Source: Nyssa sinensis (Eukaryota; Streptophyta; Magnoliopsida; Cornales; Nyssaceae). From it: DNA of 64,000 nt. The DNA lies in assembly GCA_008638375.1 (NCBI GenBank), contig VIRR01000569.1:1-64000 (forward strand), in the 5' to 3' direction. Each line of letters starts with the position of its first letter. Within the stretch, counting starts at the first letter, position 1. The position numbers and the translations under genes were made by a program. The notes beneath the pieces were generated by a model. That model searched no databases, was not told the DNA's origin, and saw nothing but the letters and a program-made list of their open reading frames with translations. Shown piece by piece: positions 1 to 12,400 of this stretch.

Positions 1-1548
1 ATAAAATTCATATTTCCATCTGAAAATAAATCTCTTTATTATCATTCGCAGGGCTAGGATGGCCCAGCATGCTAATATCCAGTTCTTTTTGGTGTTTAAT
101 CACAAGATTGAAATACCAAACAATGTCTGGCTTTCAGGGGGTTCACTGTATACTCAAATCTGTGTGATGATATCCATCAGGTGTTTGTCAAATGCAGAAT
201 CAGATTTACGCACAAGAAGGTAACTCATGCATTTGTATTGCTTTATTCCAACCATTTGAAATTGTCTTTTGAAATGGTCAAAAACAATATGCATGAATTG
301 TTTTGAATCAATTTGTTAGGATGAGTTATTATTGGAGTTGTTGAGTCCAAGTTTGTGTTTCAAGTCTTGTGATTAAAGTGACATCAAGTATCATCGCAGA
401 TCAAAGAAGTCAGTTTCAAAGGGTTTAAGAGGTTATTGCACTTAATAATCATGGCCTGGGATGATTGCACACACACGCGATTTTAAATGTTTTAAAATTA
501 TTAGAAGTGGGTTGAAAATCAAATTTGATTGGATTGACTCTGGTTTAGAGCTTAAAATATTTTTGAAATTGAAAAAAATCAATGCAATCAAATACATATG
601 GTATCAAACTATATGTTGAATGAGCCTTAACATGTTTTTCAAAAGTCAGTGGGTGTTGTTCAAAGGGTCACTCGAACCCTCATTCAACAACCTCTCAGTG
701 GATGGATTTTGTGCAAACAATAGTGTGACTCATTCGAAACATATGAGATGCCTAGTTCAAACCATGGTGGAAATCTCTGTCTTAAATTCAAAACTAGAGG
801 GACTCGTTTGAATTGCTGTTTGAACAAGGTCTCAGTACCGGTTTATTTGATTTTGATAGGTGTTTTAAAAGTGGTTTGAAACCAAGTTTTTAAAAAGCTT
901 TTAATTCAACTCCATGGTAGGCATTTGAAAGGCATTCAAATGATCTCTCGGCTAGGACTTTTCCCAATTTTTCAAATCCGTTGTTGAATTGGAAAACCCT
1001 AAAACTATATAAGGGGTTGTATTCATTATGTAGTAGACTTTTTGACTGCGCAAACTTGGGAGCTTTTCTTCTAAATCTTCAAATAGTGTTTTGAACTTCT
1101 ACTTCAAAACTCATAGTACACAACCTCCTGTAAGTAAAATCCCAGAACTTTAAGAGTTGTTGCATTATTCATTGTCCTATAATATGTAACATGAGCTTAG
1201 GCTGAGTGGTTCCGAAGTGTTTGGTCCACTGGTTTTATTTGTTTCGATGCATCTACATGTCTTTTCAACAAAACCAATGTAAAGCATAACTCTTACACCA
1301 GAAGATTGCCTCTAAAAACTGAACCTGAACCTTAGCAGTTTTAACTTTATATTATATTGTTTGGTAACACTTCTTCTGGGTTGTGGGGCGCTGTGATTTG
1401 CTGGGTTAACCCTTGTTAGGTACATACATATTGGGATAGTTGGGTGTTGTCAAGTTGTGTTACTTATTGCAATCCTGTGTTTACACTAATGCCTTAAAGT
1501 CTATCCTATACCCTTATTTATTTTCTAACACGAGTGTTTAGGTTGCAG
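1..1548. other. Mostly non-coding, TATA-like site at 1006-1014
   Basis: I found no convincing gene here. The stretch around 590-960 repeats short TTCAAAC and TCGAA-type words and ends in a TATA-like box (TATATAAGG at 1006-1014), which is reminiscent of a retroelement LTR, but I could not find a matching second LTR, primer-binding site or target duplication. An open frame at about 52-226, flanked by an AG and a GTAACT, reads about 55 residues with no family I recognise, and it does not join in frame to the exon-like piece at 1549. Confidence 0.3.
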
Positions 1549-1605
1549 CAAGCTTTTGTGGCTCCTGACAGTGCTTCATATCTTCAGATGAAATATTTTA
1601 ACCAC
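1549..1605 (+). CDS. Orphan exon-like segment, unknown gene
   Basis: This is a 57-base open segment bordered by a good acceptor (GGTTGCAG) and a good donor (GTAAGA). It reads 19 codons in phase 0, with residues QAFVAPDSASYLQMKYFNH. It is followed 1.6 kb later by another exon-like segment in the same phase (2207-2341) that is Lys/Arg/Glu rich and ends in a stop. Together they look like the last two exons of a plus-strand gene that begins upstream of the window. I do not recognise the family. It could also be a chance combination of splice-like sites, because the segment is short. Confidence 0.3.
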
Positions 1606-2206
1606 GTAAGAAAACAAACTTGGTTTTTGACTTCTTTTCTTTTGTATGTATGTTTTGAGGATGCAAGTTTTATCCCATGTGTATCTCTGGGTTGGATTTT
1701 GTGTGGTAAATTTTCACTATGTTGTGGGGTCTAAAAGAATATGTGGAAGTCCTGAATTAGAGTCTTGTTAAACATAATTTAGTGATTTGTGAATTTCATG
1801 GTGAAAGCTCTCGCCTATCCCGATCATCCCGATCCCGATCCTACAATATGTCAAATTATTAACTTCTTGTTTTATATGTTTTCCTTTATCGCATTATCTC
1901 ATTTTCAAATTGCTATCGGTCTGGGGATTTCGCCTCAACATTCAATTTCTTCAATAATTTGAAGAGTCTATTCTACGGCAAATTTCCATACATTATCTTG
2001 CAATTCTATGCAATTTATATTTTTTGTGAGTAGCACTGTTCTGACTCTGCTTGTGTCTTGTTAGCAGCAACAGTGACTAAAGGATCGATTTCAGCGACAA
2101 GTAGCATGTATGTATGAGGTTTGGTCCCCTCATCCTTTTGCTCATATGAGATGACAACAAGAGAAAAAACAAGATTTTTGTGCATCTGGTTGTGCCTCTT
2201 CTGCAG

Positions 2207-2341
2207 GAGAAGAGGAAGGTCCAACAAGAAAGACGGAAAGAAGTAGATGGAAACATAAATGCTTTGTTATCAACCTTTGGCATTTCTCCCTACATATTTT
2301 TGTCTATGTCCCTTCAGCCCTTCCTCCTTGGTGACATGTGA
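2207..2341 (+). CDS. Orphan terminal exon-like segment, unknown gene
   Basis: After a pyrimidine-rich stretch and CTGCAG, an open frame of 44 codons runs to TGA at 2339-2341. The first part is strongly charged (EKRKVQQERRKEVDGNINAL), as expected of a helical or coiled segment, and the last third is hydrophobic. Phase matches the exon-like piece at 1549-1605. No function can be assigned. The hydrophobic end could be non-coding if the real stop or splice lies elsewhere. Confidence 0.3.
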   Translation, partial: EKRKVQQERRKEVDGNINALLSTFGISPYIFLSMSLQPFLLGDM

Positions 2342-3248
2342 CAAACGTCCCACTCTTGGCCCAAACTGGGCCAACAACTTGGGCTTGTAGATTATTGCAC
2401 TCACCTGCAATATGCTAATGGAAGATCCAAGAGGGAAACATGGGTTCTCAACTCAAGCACTGAGCCTAAATTTGGGACACGTGGACCCTTGCGGTTGGGC
2501 TATTATGCTAATCTCAAGATTAGCAAAGATAATGACATAATTCAAAATGTTCCCTCATTTCTATAAACATTATATATCTTTTGTCTACGCACTTCACTTT
2601 GAGGTAAAAGAAAAGAGGAAAATAGAGTCGAGGTCTTATTCGAGTAGTGTGAGTGGTTATTTTTTACGTAATTGACATGAATTTAATTTTTTTTTTTCCC
2701 ATCATTGCATCAGGGGGAATAACCAACATTTTCTAAAGTAAATTATCAAATTAAATGTTGGTGAGATTGACGAATCATCCTTGACGATTTATTGGTGAAG
2801 AGTTTCTTTGGAAAGTTGGAATATTTGATGATGATGATGATCATAGAAACAAGAATAAAAAATTATTTTATTTTGAAATAGAAAGAAGAATTGAGTGTAG
2901 GACTGTTTGGCAAAAGATTCAATCAATTCTGGTAACATGTATCGGGTTTGTGGAATAAGAAGATTTTGTACAAATTAAACATTATTGAGTGTCTAGTTTC
3001 CTTTCTTGTATTTTTTATTTTTTATTTTGGTTGAAATTAGTTGCCTGCCTTTGGGGACAAGATAAGCTCATTTGATTGATGATTCCCACAAAAAATTTTA
3101 ATCAACTATGTATTAATTAAAGCCAATGATTTGGTCATTTGTAACACATCACTCTAATTTAATTTATAGAGCACAAGAGTTGGGCACAGTAAAAAAGGTT
3201 AGATCAATGATTATGTTGCAAATATGGGCCACAATGTTAATGTGGAGA

Positions 3249-3387
3249 ATGGCTTAAAGGGAGGACAACTTTGCACCCAAAAAAAATAATAATAAGTTTT
3301 AGTGTGTGTGTGTGTGTGTGTCTATATATATATATGGCTTAAAGGGAGGACAACTTTGCACCCCAAAAAAAATAATAATAAGTTTTA

Positions 3388-3420
<33 letters not shown>
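3249..3420. repeat. Tandem duplication, two ~85-bp units
   Basis: Two adjacent copies begin with GGCTTAAAGGGAGGACAACT, pass through an A-rich and AAT-rich stretch, then a GT tract, and end in a TA tract. The first is about 3249-3335 and the second about 3336-3420. They differ by one C and by the lengths of the dinucleotide runs, so the duplication is recent or is kept similar by slippage. Confidence 0.85.
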
Positions 3421-3421
<1 letters not shown>

Positions 3422-4120
3422 AATATTAAGAGTATCCACAATGATGCTAACTAAAATTTGTTCATGTGAACATGTTAATTTCTGTGATAGATATGTTAAT
3501 TACATCTCTTATGTGGGTTCTACATTCTTTTTATTATCTTTTTTTCTCTTTCCTCTCTTTCTTCTTTTTGGACAAGGCTTATCTTTATTACATTTTTTTT
3601 CAATTTCTTTCAAGATATCTTGGATGTATGATACATTATTTTTTATTTAATTATTAAATAGCGAATAAATAATGCATCATGAATCCAGGATTATATTGAG
3701 AAAAATTAGAGAAAAAGTGTAATAAAGAGGATTCTAATCTCTTATCTCTCACTACTTCCCGACGATTGATATGAGCCCCATCTATAGCAGATGAGATAAC
3801 CTATTTATTTAAACATTTTTTTTTTTAGTCATTAGCTAACACATGACACTAACATATGAGATAACATGTACACTGTGAATGTTCTAATAGGTGACACAGC
3901 AATTTAGACTGCTAATCAAACCTCTCTGTATTATCATCTCAAGTTTTCTTAGTCTTACTTATGAAAAATGTTAATCATAACATATTTTTTCATTCTATTA
4001 TCTTGTACGCAGGAGAAAGAAAGGAAGATGAAGAAGCCGTTGTGTATAGCATCAATCTTCATTTAAAATTGTGAGATGAGAAGTAAGAGAGAATGTTAAG
4101 CTTCTGTTTTTTTTTTCTGA

Positions 4121-4141
4121 GTGTGTGTGTGTGTGTGTGTG

Positions 4142-4181
<40 letters not shown>
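4121..4181. repeat. Compound microsatellite (GT)n(GA)n
   Basis: About eleven GT units run straight into about nineteen GA units. This is pure purine/pyrimidine repeat DNA with no gene around it. Confidence 0.95.
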
Positions 4182-4184
<3 letters not shown>

Positions 4185-4609
4185 ATAATATTAACAAAAG
4201 AAGCTTCTTGAGTATTATTTTCCAACAAATTAAATAAAAAATATAATTTATGAAGTTCACTTGCGCAAAACTAGAATTGATGACATGGCAAGTACAAGTT
4301 TGCAATATTTTATTTCTTATGATTTATTACAAAAAAAAAAATTAAAAATTAATAGGAGTCGGAACCAACACGTCTCTTGAGAGAAAAATTCTTCATTGAC
4401 ATGCAAAACATGCGAGTCATATACTGATGTGATAAATATTTATTGACTTGAGTACATTGCACCCGAAAACAATGAATAGCAACTCTTCCTATAAAAGATA
4501 TGATTACTGTTGATCTTTGAGCAATGATTACTTTATGATAATGTTTGTATTTTAACATGTTATGTATGATGAGAATATCATTCTCTAAATGGGCTATTGA
4601 TATTAATTT

Positions 4610-4611
<2 letters not shown>

Positions 4612-4660
<49 letters not shown>
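4612..4660. repeat. Microsatellite (TA)n
   Basis: About 24 uninterrupted TA units, followed by ACACG. The tract is likely to vary in length between individuals. Confidence 0.95.
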
Positions 4661-4664
<4 letters not shown>

Positions 4665-5429
4665 GAATTTGCTATGTTATATAGACTTGCTAGTTAATGT
4701 TAAAAAAAAACCCCTTCGCAAAAGAGACGATGGCCAAGCTTTTTCCATTGTCCTCAAATGAACCATGTTAATGGGTTCATTTGGCTTAAATAGGCAATGC
4801 GTGGCTTTGATTCCTGCTTATAGCCTTCTCATTCTACCCTTTCAGAGAGAGAAAATAGAGAATGTTTGGATTGAAATGTCTCAATTTCAGAAATAGATAA
4901 CTTTTATTTCTTTCATAAAGATATTAAGGATGGATACTACTTCAATTATGTAAAAAAATATTATAATTTTAACATGTAGAAACTACATGCAAGAGAAATG
5001 AACAATTTCCATTTTTGTTGAAATATAGATTCCAAACTCGAATGCCTCAATTCTCTTTCTTCTTTATCTCTATCCGTATCTCTCATTGTCATTATCTCTC
5101 TATCCATATTTCTCTAACAGTGTGTGTGAAGGAAAATATGAACATGGTGTAAGAATTTATAATCAAAGTTGAATTACCTCTCTCTTTTGCAGTCTCTGCC
5201 TCTAAAATTAAGAATTCGAGTTAGTACTCTCTACCCATCTCAATTTGGGGGAGGAGGAGATTTTCAATGCTATTTTTTGAATAAATGATATTTTATTTTG
5301 GTCTTTTTACATTTTCCTCTTTGAATGATATTTTTTGAATAAATGAGATAATTTTGGGCTTTTTACAACACCAGGACCCTGTAAAACCCATTACTATCCC
5401 AACTAAAATTGGTACAAAGTGTTCCATAT

Positions 5430-5444
5430 GGGGGGGGGGGGGGG
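5430..5444 (+). repeat. Homopolymer run of 15 G
   Basis: Fifteen consecutive G in otherwise AT-rich intergenic DNA. The exact length is uncertain in any assembly. Confidence 0.9.
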
Positions 5445-5989
5445 TTGTGTCTATATGTATATTGATCATAATAACAACAATAATGATACTATTCAATAAT
5501 CTCAGTCCATTTACTTTCATCACATGTGCCTATGTTCCAGAATTCCACTTAATCTACTGTCTGCATTTTGTGCATGGAGATGGAAACACACACACACACA
5601 AACAAAATAATTCTGATTTCATTGAATAAGAAACTTGGGAATAAAGTTGAGAGATTCCTTCTAGCTGGAAAATTTCCACTCAGTGGGAAAAGACAAGTAC
5701 AAAATTATAATTTATCTTTTTCCCTCTACCCAATTGCCAGAATTTCCATGGCCAATCATCTAGATTCTATACACCACCTACTTTCCTGAAAAAAAAAAAA
5801 GACATTCAGATTATCATCATAGGTGAAGAGAACAAAGGGACAAAGAACAAGTGATTGGATGATCTTCTTGAGACCACTCATTTCCTTTCTTTTTCTTTGT
5901 TCTCTTCTGTGTACAACTGCCATGTTTATTTACCTGAAAATAACAGAATTCAACAGAAAATCAAAAACCTGATAAATTTTCTGTAAGCA

Positions 5990-6672
5990 TTACAATGTAA
6001 CGGTGAAAATTGACATACCAATGGATCTTTTGCAGTGTAGAACTGCCTCGTAAATTGAGCTCTCAGAATCACAAGATGTGCGCCAATTATCAGGAGAGTA
6101 AGCTACACTTGTCCTCGGAGATGTTGCTGGTGAATATCTCCAGTTCTTTACTTCTTGAATTCTTGCCTTGATAGTTTCAACTCTAGAATCAGATCTTCGA
6201 CCTCGTAATTTCTGGCACAGAGGCCTAAGAAAATCCAAGTACTTCTGAAATAGTAGCTTTGATAATCTTCGACAGCATCCAAATGACGAACAATGAATCT
6301 TACTAGCAGAATGCACATTTATCTGGGCATGTGAAGAGAGGGGTCTAGTTGGAATGGAGTCTGTGACATCACATGCTTCCATCTTCAATGGTTTGACAAA
6401 AAGTGGCATAAGAAAGCCATTGGAGATGAGCTCATCAGCATGAACAAGAGTTAGAGGCGACTGTGATACAGGAAAGTCGAAGTTGAAATCCTGGGAACCT
6501 CTAAAGAATCTTTTGATGGTGGTAACTTTGGGTCCATCTCGATGAAGGAAGCTTCATCAAGCGCATCCAGGGAGGCTCTGAGGGAGTCATCTAGGCTTTC
6601 TAAAGATGGCTTTATGTTTATTAACCAACTATATGAGAAGCTTTCAATGGAGAGAGGTTGGGAAGTTTCCAT
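5990..6672 (-). pseudogene. MAKR6: MAKR6-like membrane-associated kinase regulator, frameshifted
   Basis: The protein begins METSQPLSIESFSYSWL at 6672 and keeps MAKR features: a Ser/Leu-rich N-terminus (SLESLDDSLRASLD), FIEMDPKLPPSK, then RFFRGSQDFNFDFPVSQSP, the HADELISNGFLMPLFVKP block, a basic middle part with GRRSDSRVETIKARIQEVKNW, and the conserved C-terminal SSIYEAVLHCKRSIG. MAKR/BKI1 proteins are soluble or membrane-bound modulators of receptor-like kinases. The frame breaks after about codon 54: the four-A run at 6511-6514 (TTTT on plus) needs one more A to continue into RFFRG. With that base the protein would be about 227 residues. The last codons after CKRSIG sit on a possible donor (G/GTATGT near 6016), so a short last exon is possible. 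The break is either a real lesion or a homopolymer error; the rest of the frame is clean, which favours error or a very recent mutation. Confidence 0.8.
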
Positions 6673-6778
6673 GGCTGCCAGTTGATTGGGGTATGAAGAG
6701 AATGAGAGAACAAATTATGTATAATTCAAGGTGTACAAGGTGGGTAATGCCAAAGGCCCTCCTATCAAGGAATATATC

Positions 6779-6782
<4 letters not shown>

Positions 6783-6817
<35 letters not shown>

Positions 6818-6824
6818 GTGTGTG
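6783..6824. repeat. Microsatellite (AT)n(GT)n
   Basis: About fifteen AT units followed by five GT units, about 110 bases upstream of the MAKR6-like start codon on the minus strand. It may lie in the promoter or 5' leader of that gene. Confidence 0.9.
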
Positions 6825-9049
6825 TATGTATTACCTTACCACTCTCCCCATAAAAATTATACCTGTGGTTGCCTGACTAAAGACAATTATATTTAATAAT
6901 TGAAAAATAAAAAAGAAGAAAACAGAAATATGTGCCCCACAATCACCCATAATGTACTGTTGCATCTTTAGTCTACTCTGGCTGACTTTTCTCTCCACAT
7001 TTAAGAAACTTCCAAAAGAAGATGGTGTCCCCATAACTTTATTATCTGTGTAATAATAACTGACAATCAATTAAAAATAAATTCAATGCTTATGGGAAAC
7101 AGGTTCATGCATGCTCCATAAATTATTCCAAACTGCTTCCAAAATTAAACTAAAGGGCGAGGAACCAGAATTGAGACTTATGCTTTCATATGCTTCCTAT
7201 AAACCAATATTCTATACATTAGACAAAAAATGTTGATTTTCTTCACTTGCTGTTGTTTTGTTTTTATCTTCTATTTGTATTTCTAGCTAGTAATTTTTGG
7301 TTAGGTACAACCAGGTTTGAAAGGACGATTTCACTATTATGATGCCTACATCCCAACTGCTGCAGCCACAGCTCAACCTAAATGACAGAAAACATCATTA
7401 TACCATGATATAATATGCAAGTGGTGCTCTAAATATGATTCTATAATAATTTTAGGAGGGTAAAATGAAATTTATTAAGTGTTTTGCGTGCTAAGGAAGT
7501 ATTAAGCATTGAAATATTATGCTACAATTTTCTATAATATCATACCGCAATGTTAGTATGGAAATTCAAGTGGCCTTGATCTTTCAAAACGGGTCATGTC
7601 AAACCAGCAATACGGAAAACATGAAAAACAGGCGAGACTTTAGCAGAATACAGAAACACCAACCAATTATACTATGTTTAGGCCTGTGCACTCTATAAAA
7701 GATGTAACAATATAGGAAGGAAAAATAATTTAGTGGCAAACTTTAAACATTCCATCAAACATAGCCCCCCAATTTTATATGAAAAGTTACTAGATTCATG
7801 GTATTAATAAACAACTTATTCTTAATTTCTGGTGATGAATATAGATACTAGATAAGACTCAATAAAACCATATCCCAAATATCGATACTAGATGCCCACA
7901 AATATCATCACATTTGATTCACATTACACAAAATGCCAGCATCAAGTATATTGCACAAAGAAGGGCAGGTAAAAAATGCTTGGGTGAATACAAAGTTTAA
8001 ACATTTTTATGCATCTAACAAGATAGATGATTCATTTATTGAATTACCAAGTGCACATTACTCCTTATAATTGCAAAATCAGAAGAAAATTACAAAAGGA
8101 AAATTCTATTTTCAATAAAGAAGAAGACAAAAATGAATTAGAAGATACCCATCACCATACATAGCTATATTGTTGACATATGTAAAACTAATAAATCTGA
8201 AATCTGGAGAAGAAGAAAATATCATATAAAGTTCTCTTGGTAAGGAAATTGCGGGCTTTTACATCCACTAACAGTCTGAGTGGTGGTGAGTTCAACTCCT
8301 CTCAGGTTTTAATGCTGAAGAATGTTATGTCCTTCTCATTCAAATTTGAACTAATTATTATTTGCAAACAATCTAAAGAAACAAATATAGCAGACAAGGG
8401 ACCCCAGAGTTGTCAGAGACAGAAATGACCGTCAGCCAAACATTCCAGGGACAAACTCCAGAAATAGAAAGTGACTTGAAACCAATTGGTCCCCCCGCCT
8501 TCCCCCTCTGATGTCCCCTCCAAGACAAAAATCAATTGCAAAAATATGTAAGCATTCATAAACACAATCGAATTCCAAACAGAATGTTTTTTATTGTGCA
8601 AAATTTTAAGTTGTGGAGAAACACAAGTATCCACATGAAACTAGGCAGCTTTTTTTCTATAGCCAATGAAGTGAGCTAGGATTTAATGAGAGGCCCAGTG
8701 TGTCATTAGAGGGAGTTGATGGGCACGGTGAGATTACTCCGTGCATATGGTGAACAAAATTCAGTGGGCTATTCTTGGGAAGTGGGAAAAAGTGAAAATT
8801 GAAAAGTGATCATAAGACTTGCACTTGTCTTCTAGTTAGTATTAACCAACTTCAATTTTAAAATCTACAGGCATGCAACAGTTGAGGAACAACTATTGAG
8901 CTGTCAAAGTAGTAGGCCTCTAGAATAAAGCTTTACCATATTTGTCAGCAGATAAAGCTATTCTCTTTTTTAATTTTTTTTAGTTGACTAGCCACCAGAC
9001 ATGGTGCATCACATCATGACATGGAGAGTTGTGAAAGAGGAGAATCACT

Positions 9050-9165
9050 AAATAATTCTAGGCTAGTTAGCTCAGTGATATCTCCTCCCCTGCCCATTCC
9101 CGGGGGGATGGCAGGCTTCGAGCCCAGTTACGGGCTGGGTTTGGGAAAAATACTACCTAGCAAAT
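9050..9165 (+). mobile_element. tRNA-derived SINE candidate
   Basis: An A-box-like TAGCTCAGTGA at 9068-9078 and a B-box-like GGCTTCGAGCCC at 9114-9125 are about 36 bases apart, the arrangement of an RNA polymerase III internal promoter in a tRNA-derived SINE. The body ends in an A-rich GGGAAAAATACTACC. I could not find clean target duplications, so the ends are approximate. A decayed tRNA pseudogene is the alternative. Confidence 0.5.
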
Positions 9166-9493
9166 CATTTTTCTTCTTTTTTTTTTTGGGTGGGGGGGGC
9201 TAGTAACACCCCACACACTCTTTTTGGTGAAAAGACAGCAGTAGCAGTATCCTCCATATGATTGTGGAAAACTATTATTGGCAATAGCACAAATCCAGAG
9301 ATTGTAGAGTCAAGGAGGATTCTAAGAATTTGTCGACATATATGGTATAACAGTTTCAAGTGGCATCTGCATAGGAATACCCGTCTGAATCAATCTAGGG
9401 AAAATCCTACAGAAGAACAGTACAAGTAAACGCAGCAATAGAAGAAATGACGAATTAGACCGGATCAACATTATAAAATACATAAAAAGAATG

Positions 9494-12400
9494 TTATTTC
9501 ATAAGATCTAAGAATACAACAGCATTCCAGAGGCTATGCAAGAGCATGGATGCCAAGAGATTCCTTGATCTTACAAAAACAGCACCCATCACCACCCCAA
9601 GCAATACAAGTGGCAGCACCCTCTGCACATTAAAATGTGCCAAGGCAAAAGCTACAGAAGTCACCAGAATTGAGCACCATACAGGCATGTACCTGGTTAA
9701 GGAGGGGAGAAGAAACCCACGGAAGACAATCTCCTCCCAAACAGGGGCACAAATTGAAACTACTACGGCGTATAGAGCCATTGCCACTGGATCTCTTGCA
9801 AGAATCGATTGCTCTATGCTTGAGACAGTGACAGGCATGGAGGGGAGAATGGGCAACAAATTTAGGTTGACTTGTGAGAGCCGGTTGACAAGGGGAAACA
9901 TGAGGCAGCCCAAGCCAACATCAAACTGCCACTTCCCTTCAAGGCTAAACCTGAACCAATCAGATGGAAGAGGGTGGAACCTTGCAAGGCAGCAACGGAG
10001 GATTGCAACTCCAGCAAGACCTTCAGCTACGTCTGTCAAAAGGCTGTACAAGGCTTGCCCTCTGTATGTAAGAGTTTCCTTTCTGAAACCCGATGTGTGA
10101 GCCAGGAATGGTATTATCCAAGATCCTACTAACCAGAATGAGGCAATCCAGAGGAGTATTACCTGCAGAATTAGACAACTATACTAATCTTTATATCTGT
10201 CGTTTTCATGTGTGTGTCATAAACTTTAACTTAAAAAAAAAAGGAAAAAAAAAGGTAATTGTAGGTTAAGAATCATCAAAATATGTAAGATGTGAATCAT
10301 AATGTAACCCATATCACCGTTCAAAATAATAATAATAATAATAATAATGTAACCCATATCAGTCGACGAGCCAACCTCTCTCTGCCATAACAGAATGCCA
10401 TTGGCAGCTCTGCTTTCGTCTCCAGCTTCAATGCTCCAAACAACATCATACAACACCCAAGCCACCACTATTATAATTGTGGCCACTTCACTATCATCAT
10501 CTCACCACCACTACCTACTTTTTCTTCCCCTTACCCTCCCTGTATCTCTCCACTCTCTCTCCCTAACCCAACACCACCACTTACCACAGGTCCATAGCCA
10601 TTACCACCTTCCACCATTCTTTCTCCCAAGTTTTACCATTCAAAACCCTCCACCATCTTTATCATCCGTGGTTTCTCTCTTGAATTTCCTTCAATCTCTT
10701 CATCCCTATTACCAAATTTCCAAGGACTCCACCACAGCAGTATATATCAATTAGCCGACGAACCTAGCAAGGAAGCACAATGTACATTCAGAATACTTGA
10801 TTGAGGTTCTTGTAAATGTTAAATACCTTAAGAAAGTTAAGCATGATGTACCCAATTAATTTCAAACACAACTTATCAAACTTGATTTGTACCCAATTAA
10901 TAAAGAGTCTAATAACTACCACCATCACTAATGGTTGAGATCACCCGTCAGTGCTACCTAAACAATATATGTTCATGTAAACAATTTCAGTTAACTCTAT
11001 TAAAATAGAATATAAATCTGGACCTACAATATCTAGTTCTCAAGATGATCCCGAATTACCAATAGAATTTAATCAATACCATCACCACCACAGCCAGCAC
11101 TCATTGCCTCCAACCCCCACAATATAACCACCATCAGCACACCACCCTTAACATCGCCTCCCACTGTTAAACCCATAAATGGTATCAGATCTGCCCCTAT
11201 ACCACCACCAACTTCACTACCACCCCCTCATAAACCATCCAACATCAGCACCGTCATTTTGTCCCCTACACACATCTGACATCCCTCGTTCTCCCAAGAA
11301 AAAACCACTCAAAGGGGCAACAGGTGGAGGTTGAGACCACCAAATCCCTTGTTACCACTGCAAATGTCAACTTGAAACACTCGCATTGAATTAACATTAC
11401 CACTACTAATCCCCCCTTCCTTTCTCACAGTAAACCCCAGGGCAAAGGGAAAGGGGAAGAAACACCAATACATATAAGCCCCATCCCCTAGAATCATATA
11501 ATCTAATATAATTCAAAAAGTTAGGCAATTATGTTCCACAATGTTCTTGAAATATGCTTATTAAAAAAAATATTCTTAAAATATAAAAGATAATTATTCA
11601 AAGTGGCCAAATCCAGCACTGTCACGTTGAATTGGAATATCTTTCCACATGGCAACAAAAATAGTTCAATTTCTGATTATTTATGACCTTTATGTACAGC
11701 ATTTCCAATGTTTTGACAGTTAGGATTTTTGCTCGATCTTGAATACAACAAAACCCCACTATAGAGCTGGATTATAAATCTACATGCGATTAATACAATT
11801 TTTAAATTGCCGTATGGTCAACTCTTGGTGTACTACTTACATCCAAAAGGTTTCCCTTAGCCCTTTAATTGGAAAATCATGTCAGTGCGCACATGAAAGA
11901 AAAATTCTAAAATCCATTCATCGATTGTTTAGTGCAGTGGCATTTTCATTGCAAATGTTTTCCTGTTATAAATAGTATGTGACTAGATAATATTACAAGA
12001 CTTGATTACTACATAGTTGAGGGTAGGCCTCAGCGCAAAAGTAAGGTTCATGGGTTCAAGTTGTAGAAAAGAGTCTCTCCACTCATGAGGGTAAGACTGT
12101 GTTCATCTAACTCTCCCCAAACCCTGCAGTTGCAAGAAACTCATGCACTGGGACTGCCCTTATTTGATTAATATTTAGTTGTGCTACTTAGAATGTTTCA
12201 TTACTACTAAGTGATAAATTTAAAGTGCTTTACCTGCAGAATGGTCTTTGCTGTCCAGGGCACTGTCCAAGGTTCTGCGCTAAAAACAGCATCTGTAGCC
12301 TGAAACACAAACAAGCTTATTACTCACTATTTTGGAACACAAACTGATTTGTTTTAGTTTTATCTCTTATACATATTACAAACTCAGAAAGAAATCACAT

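Larger units (their letters stand above)
2342..5989. other. Intergenic, AT-rich, with microsatellites and short duplications
   Basis: No gene is supported. The stretch holds an 85-base tandem duplication (3249-3420), a GT then GA compound microsatellite (4121-4181), a long TA tract (4612-4660), a run of 15 G (5430-5444) and a small duplicated segment around 5263-5350 (repeated GATATTTTTTGAATAAATGA). Short open frames here run through these low-complexity tracts and look accidental. Confidence 0.6.
6673..9493. other. Intergenic region with a SINE-like element and TA repeat
   Basis: No gene is supported. It holds the upstream region of the MAKR6-like gene, a TA/GT microsatellite (6783-6824), a weak SINE-like patch at about 8229-8330 (B-box-like GAGTTCAACTCC) and a better tRNA-derived SINE candidate at 9050-9165. 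The 3' end of the CPBP protease gene follows at 9494. Confidence 0.55.

Noticed and set aside
4096..4305. Leu/Ser-rich minus frame at the GT/GA microsatellite
   Set aside because: It is the translation of a dinucleotide repeat.
10380..10490. Minus-strand frame reading a membrane-like segment (IIIVVAWVLY) with splice-like borders between CPBP exons 3 and 4
   Set aside because: Exon 3 joins exon 4 directly in phase and matches the family as I remember it; the frame lies in low-complexity AAT/CCA DNA.
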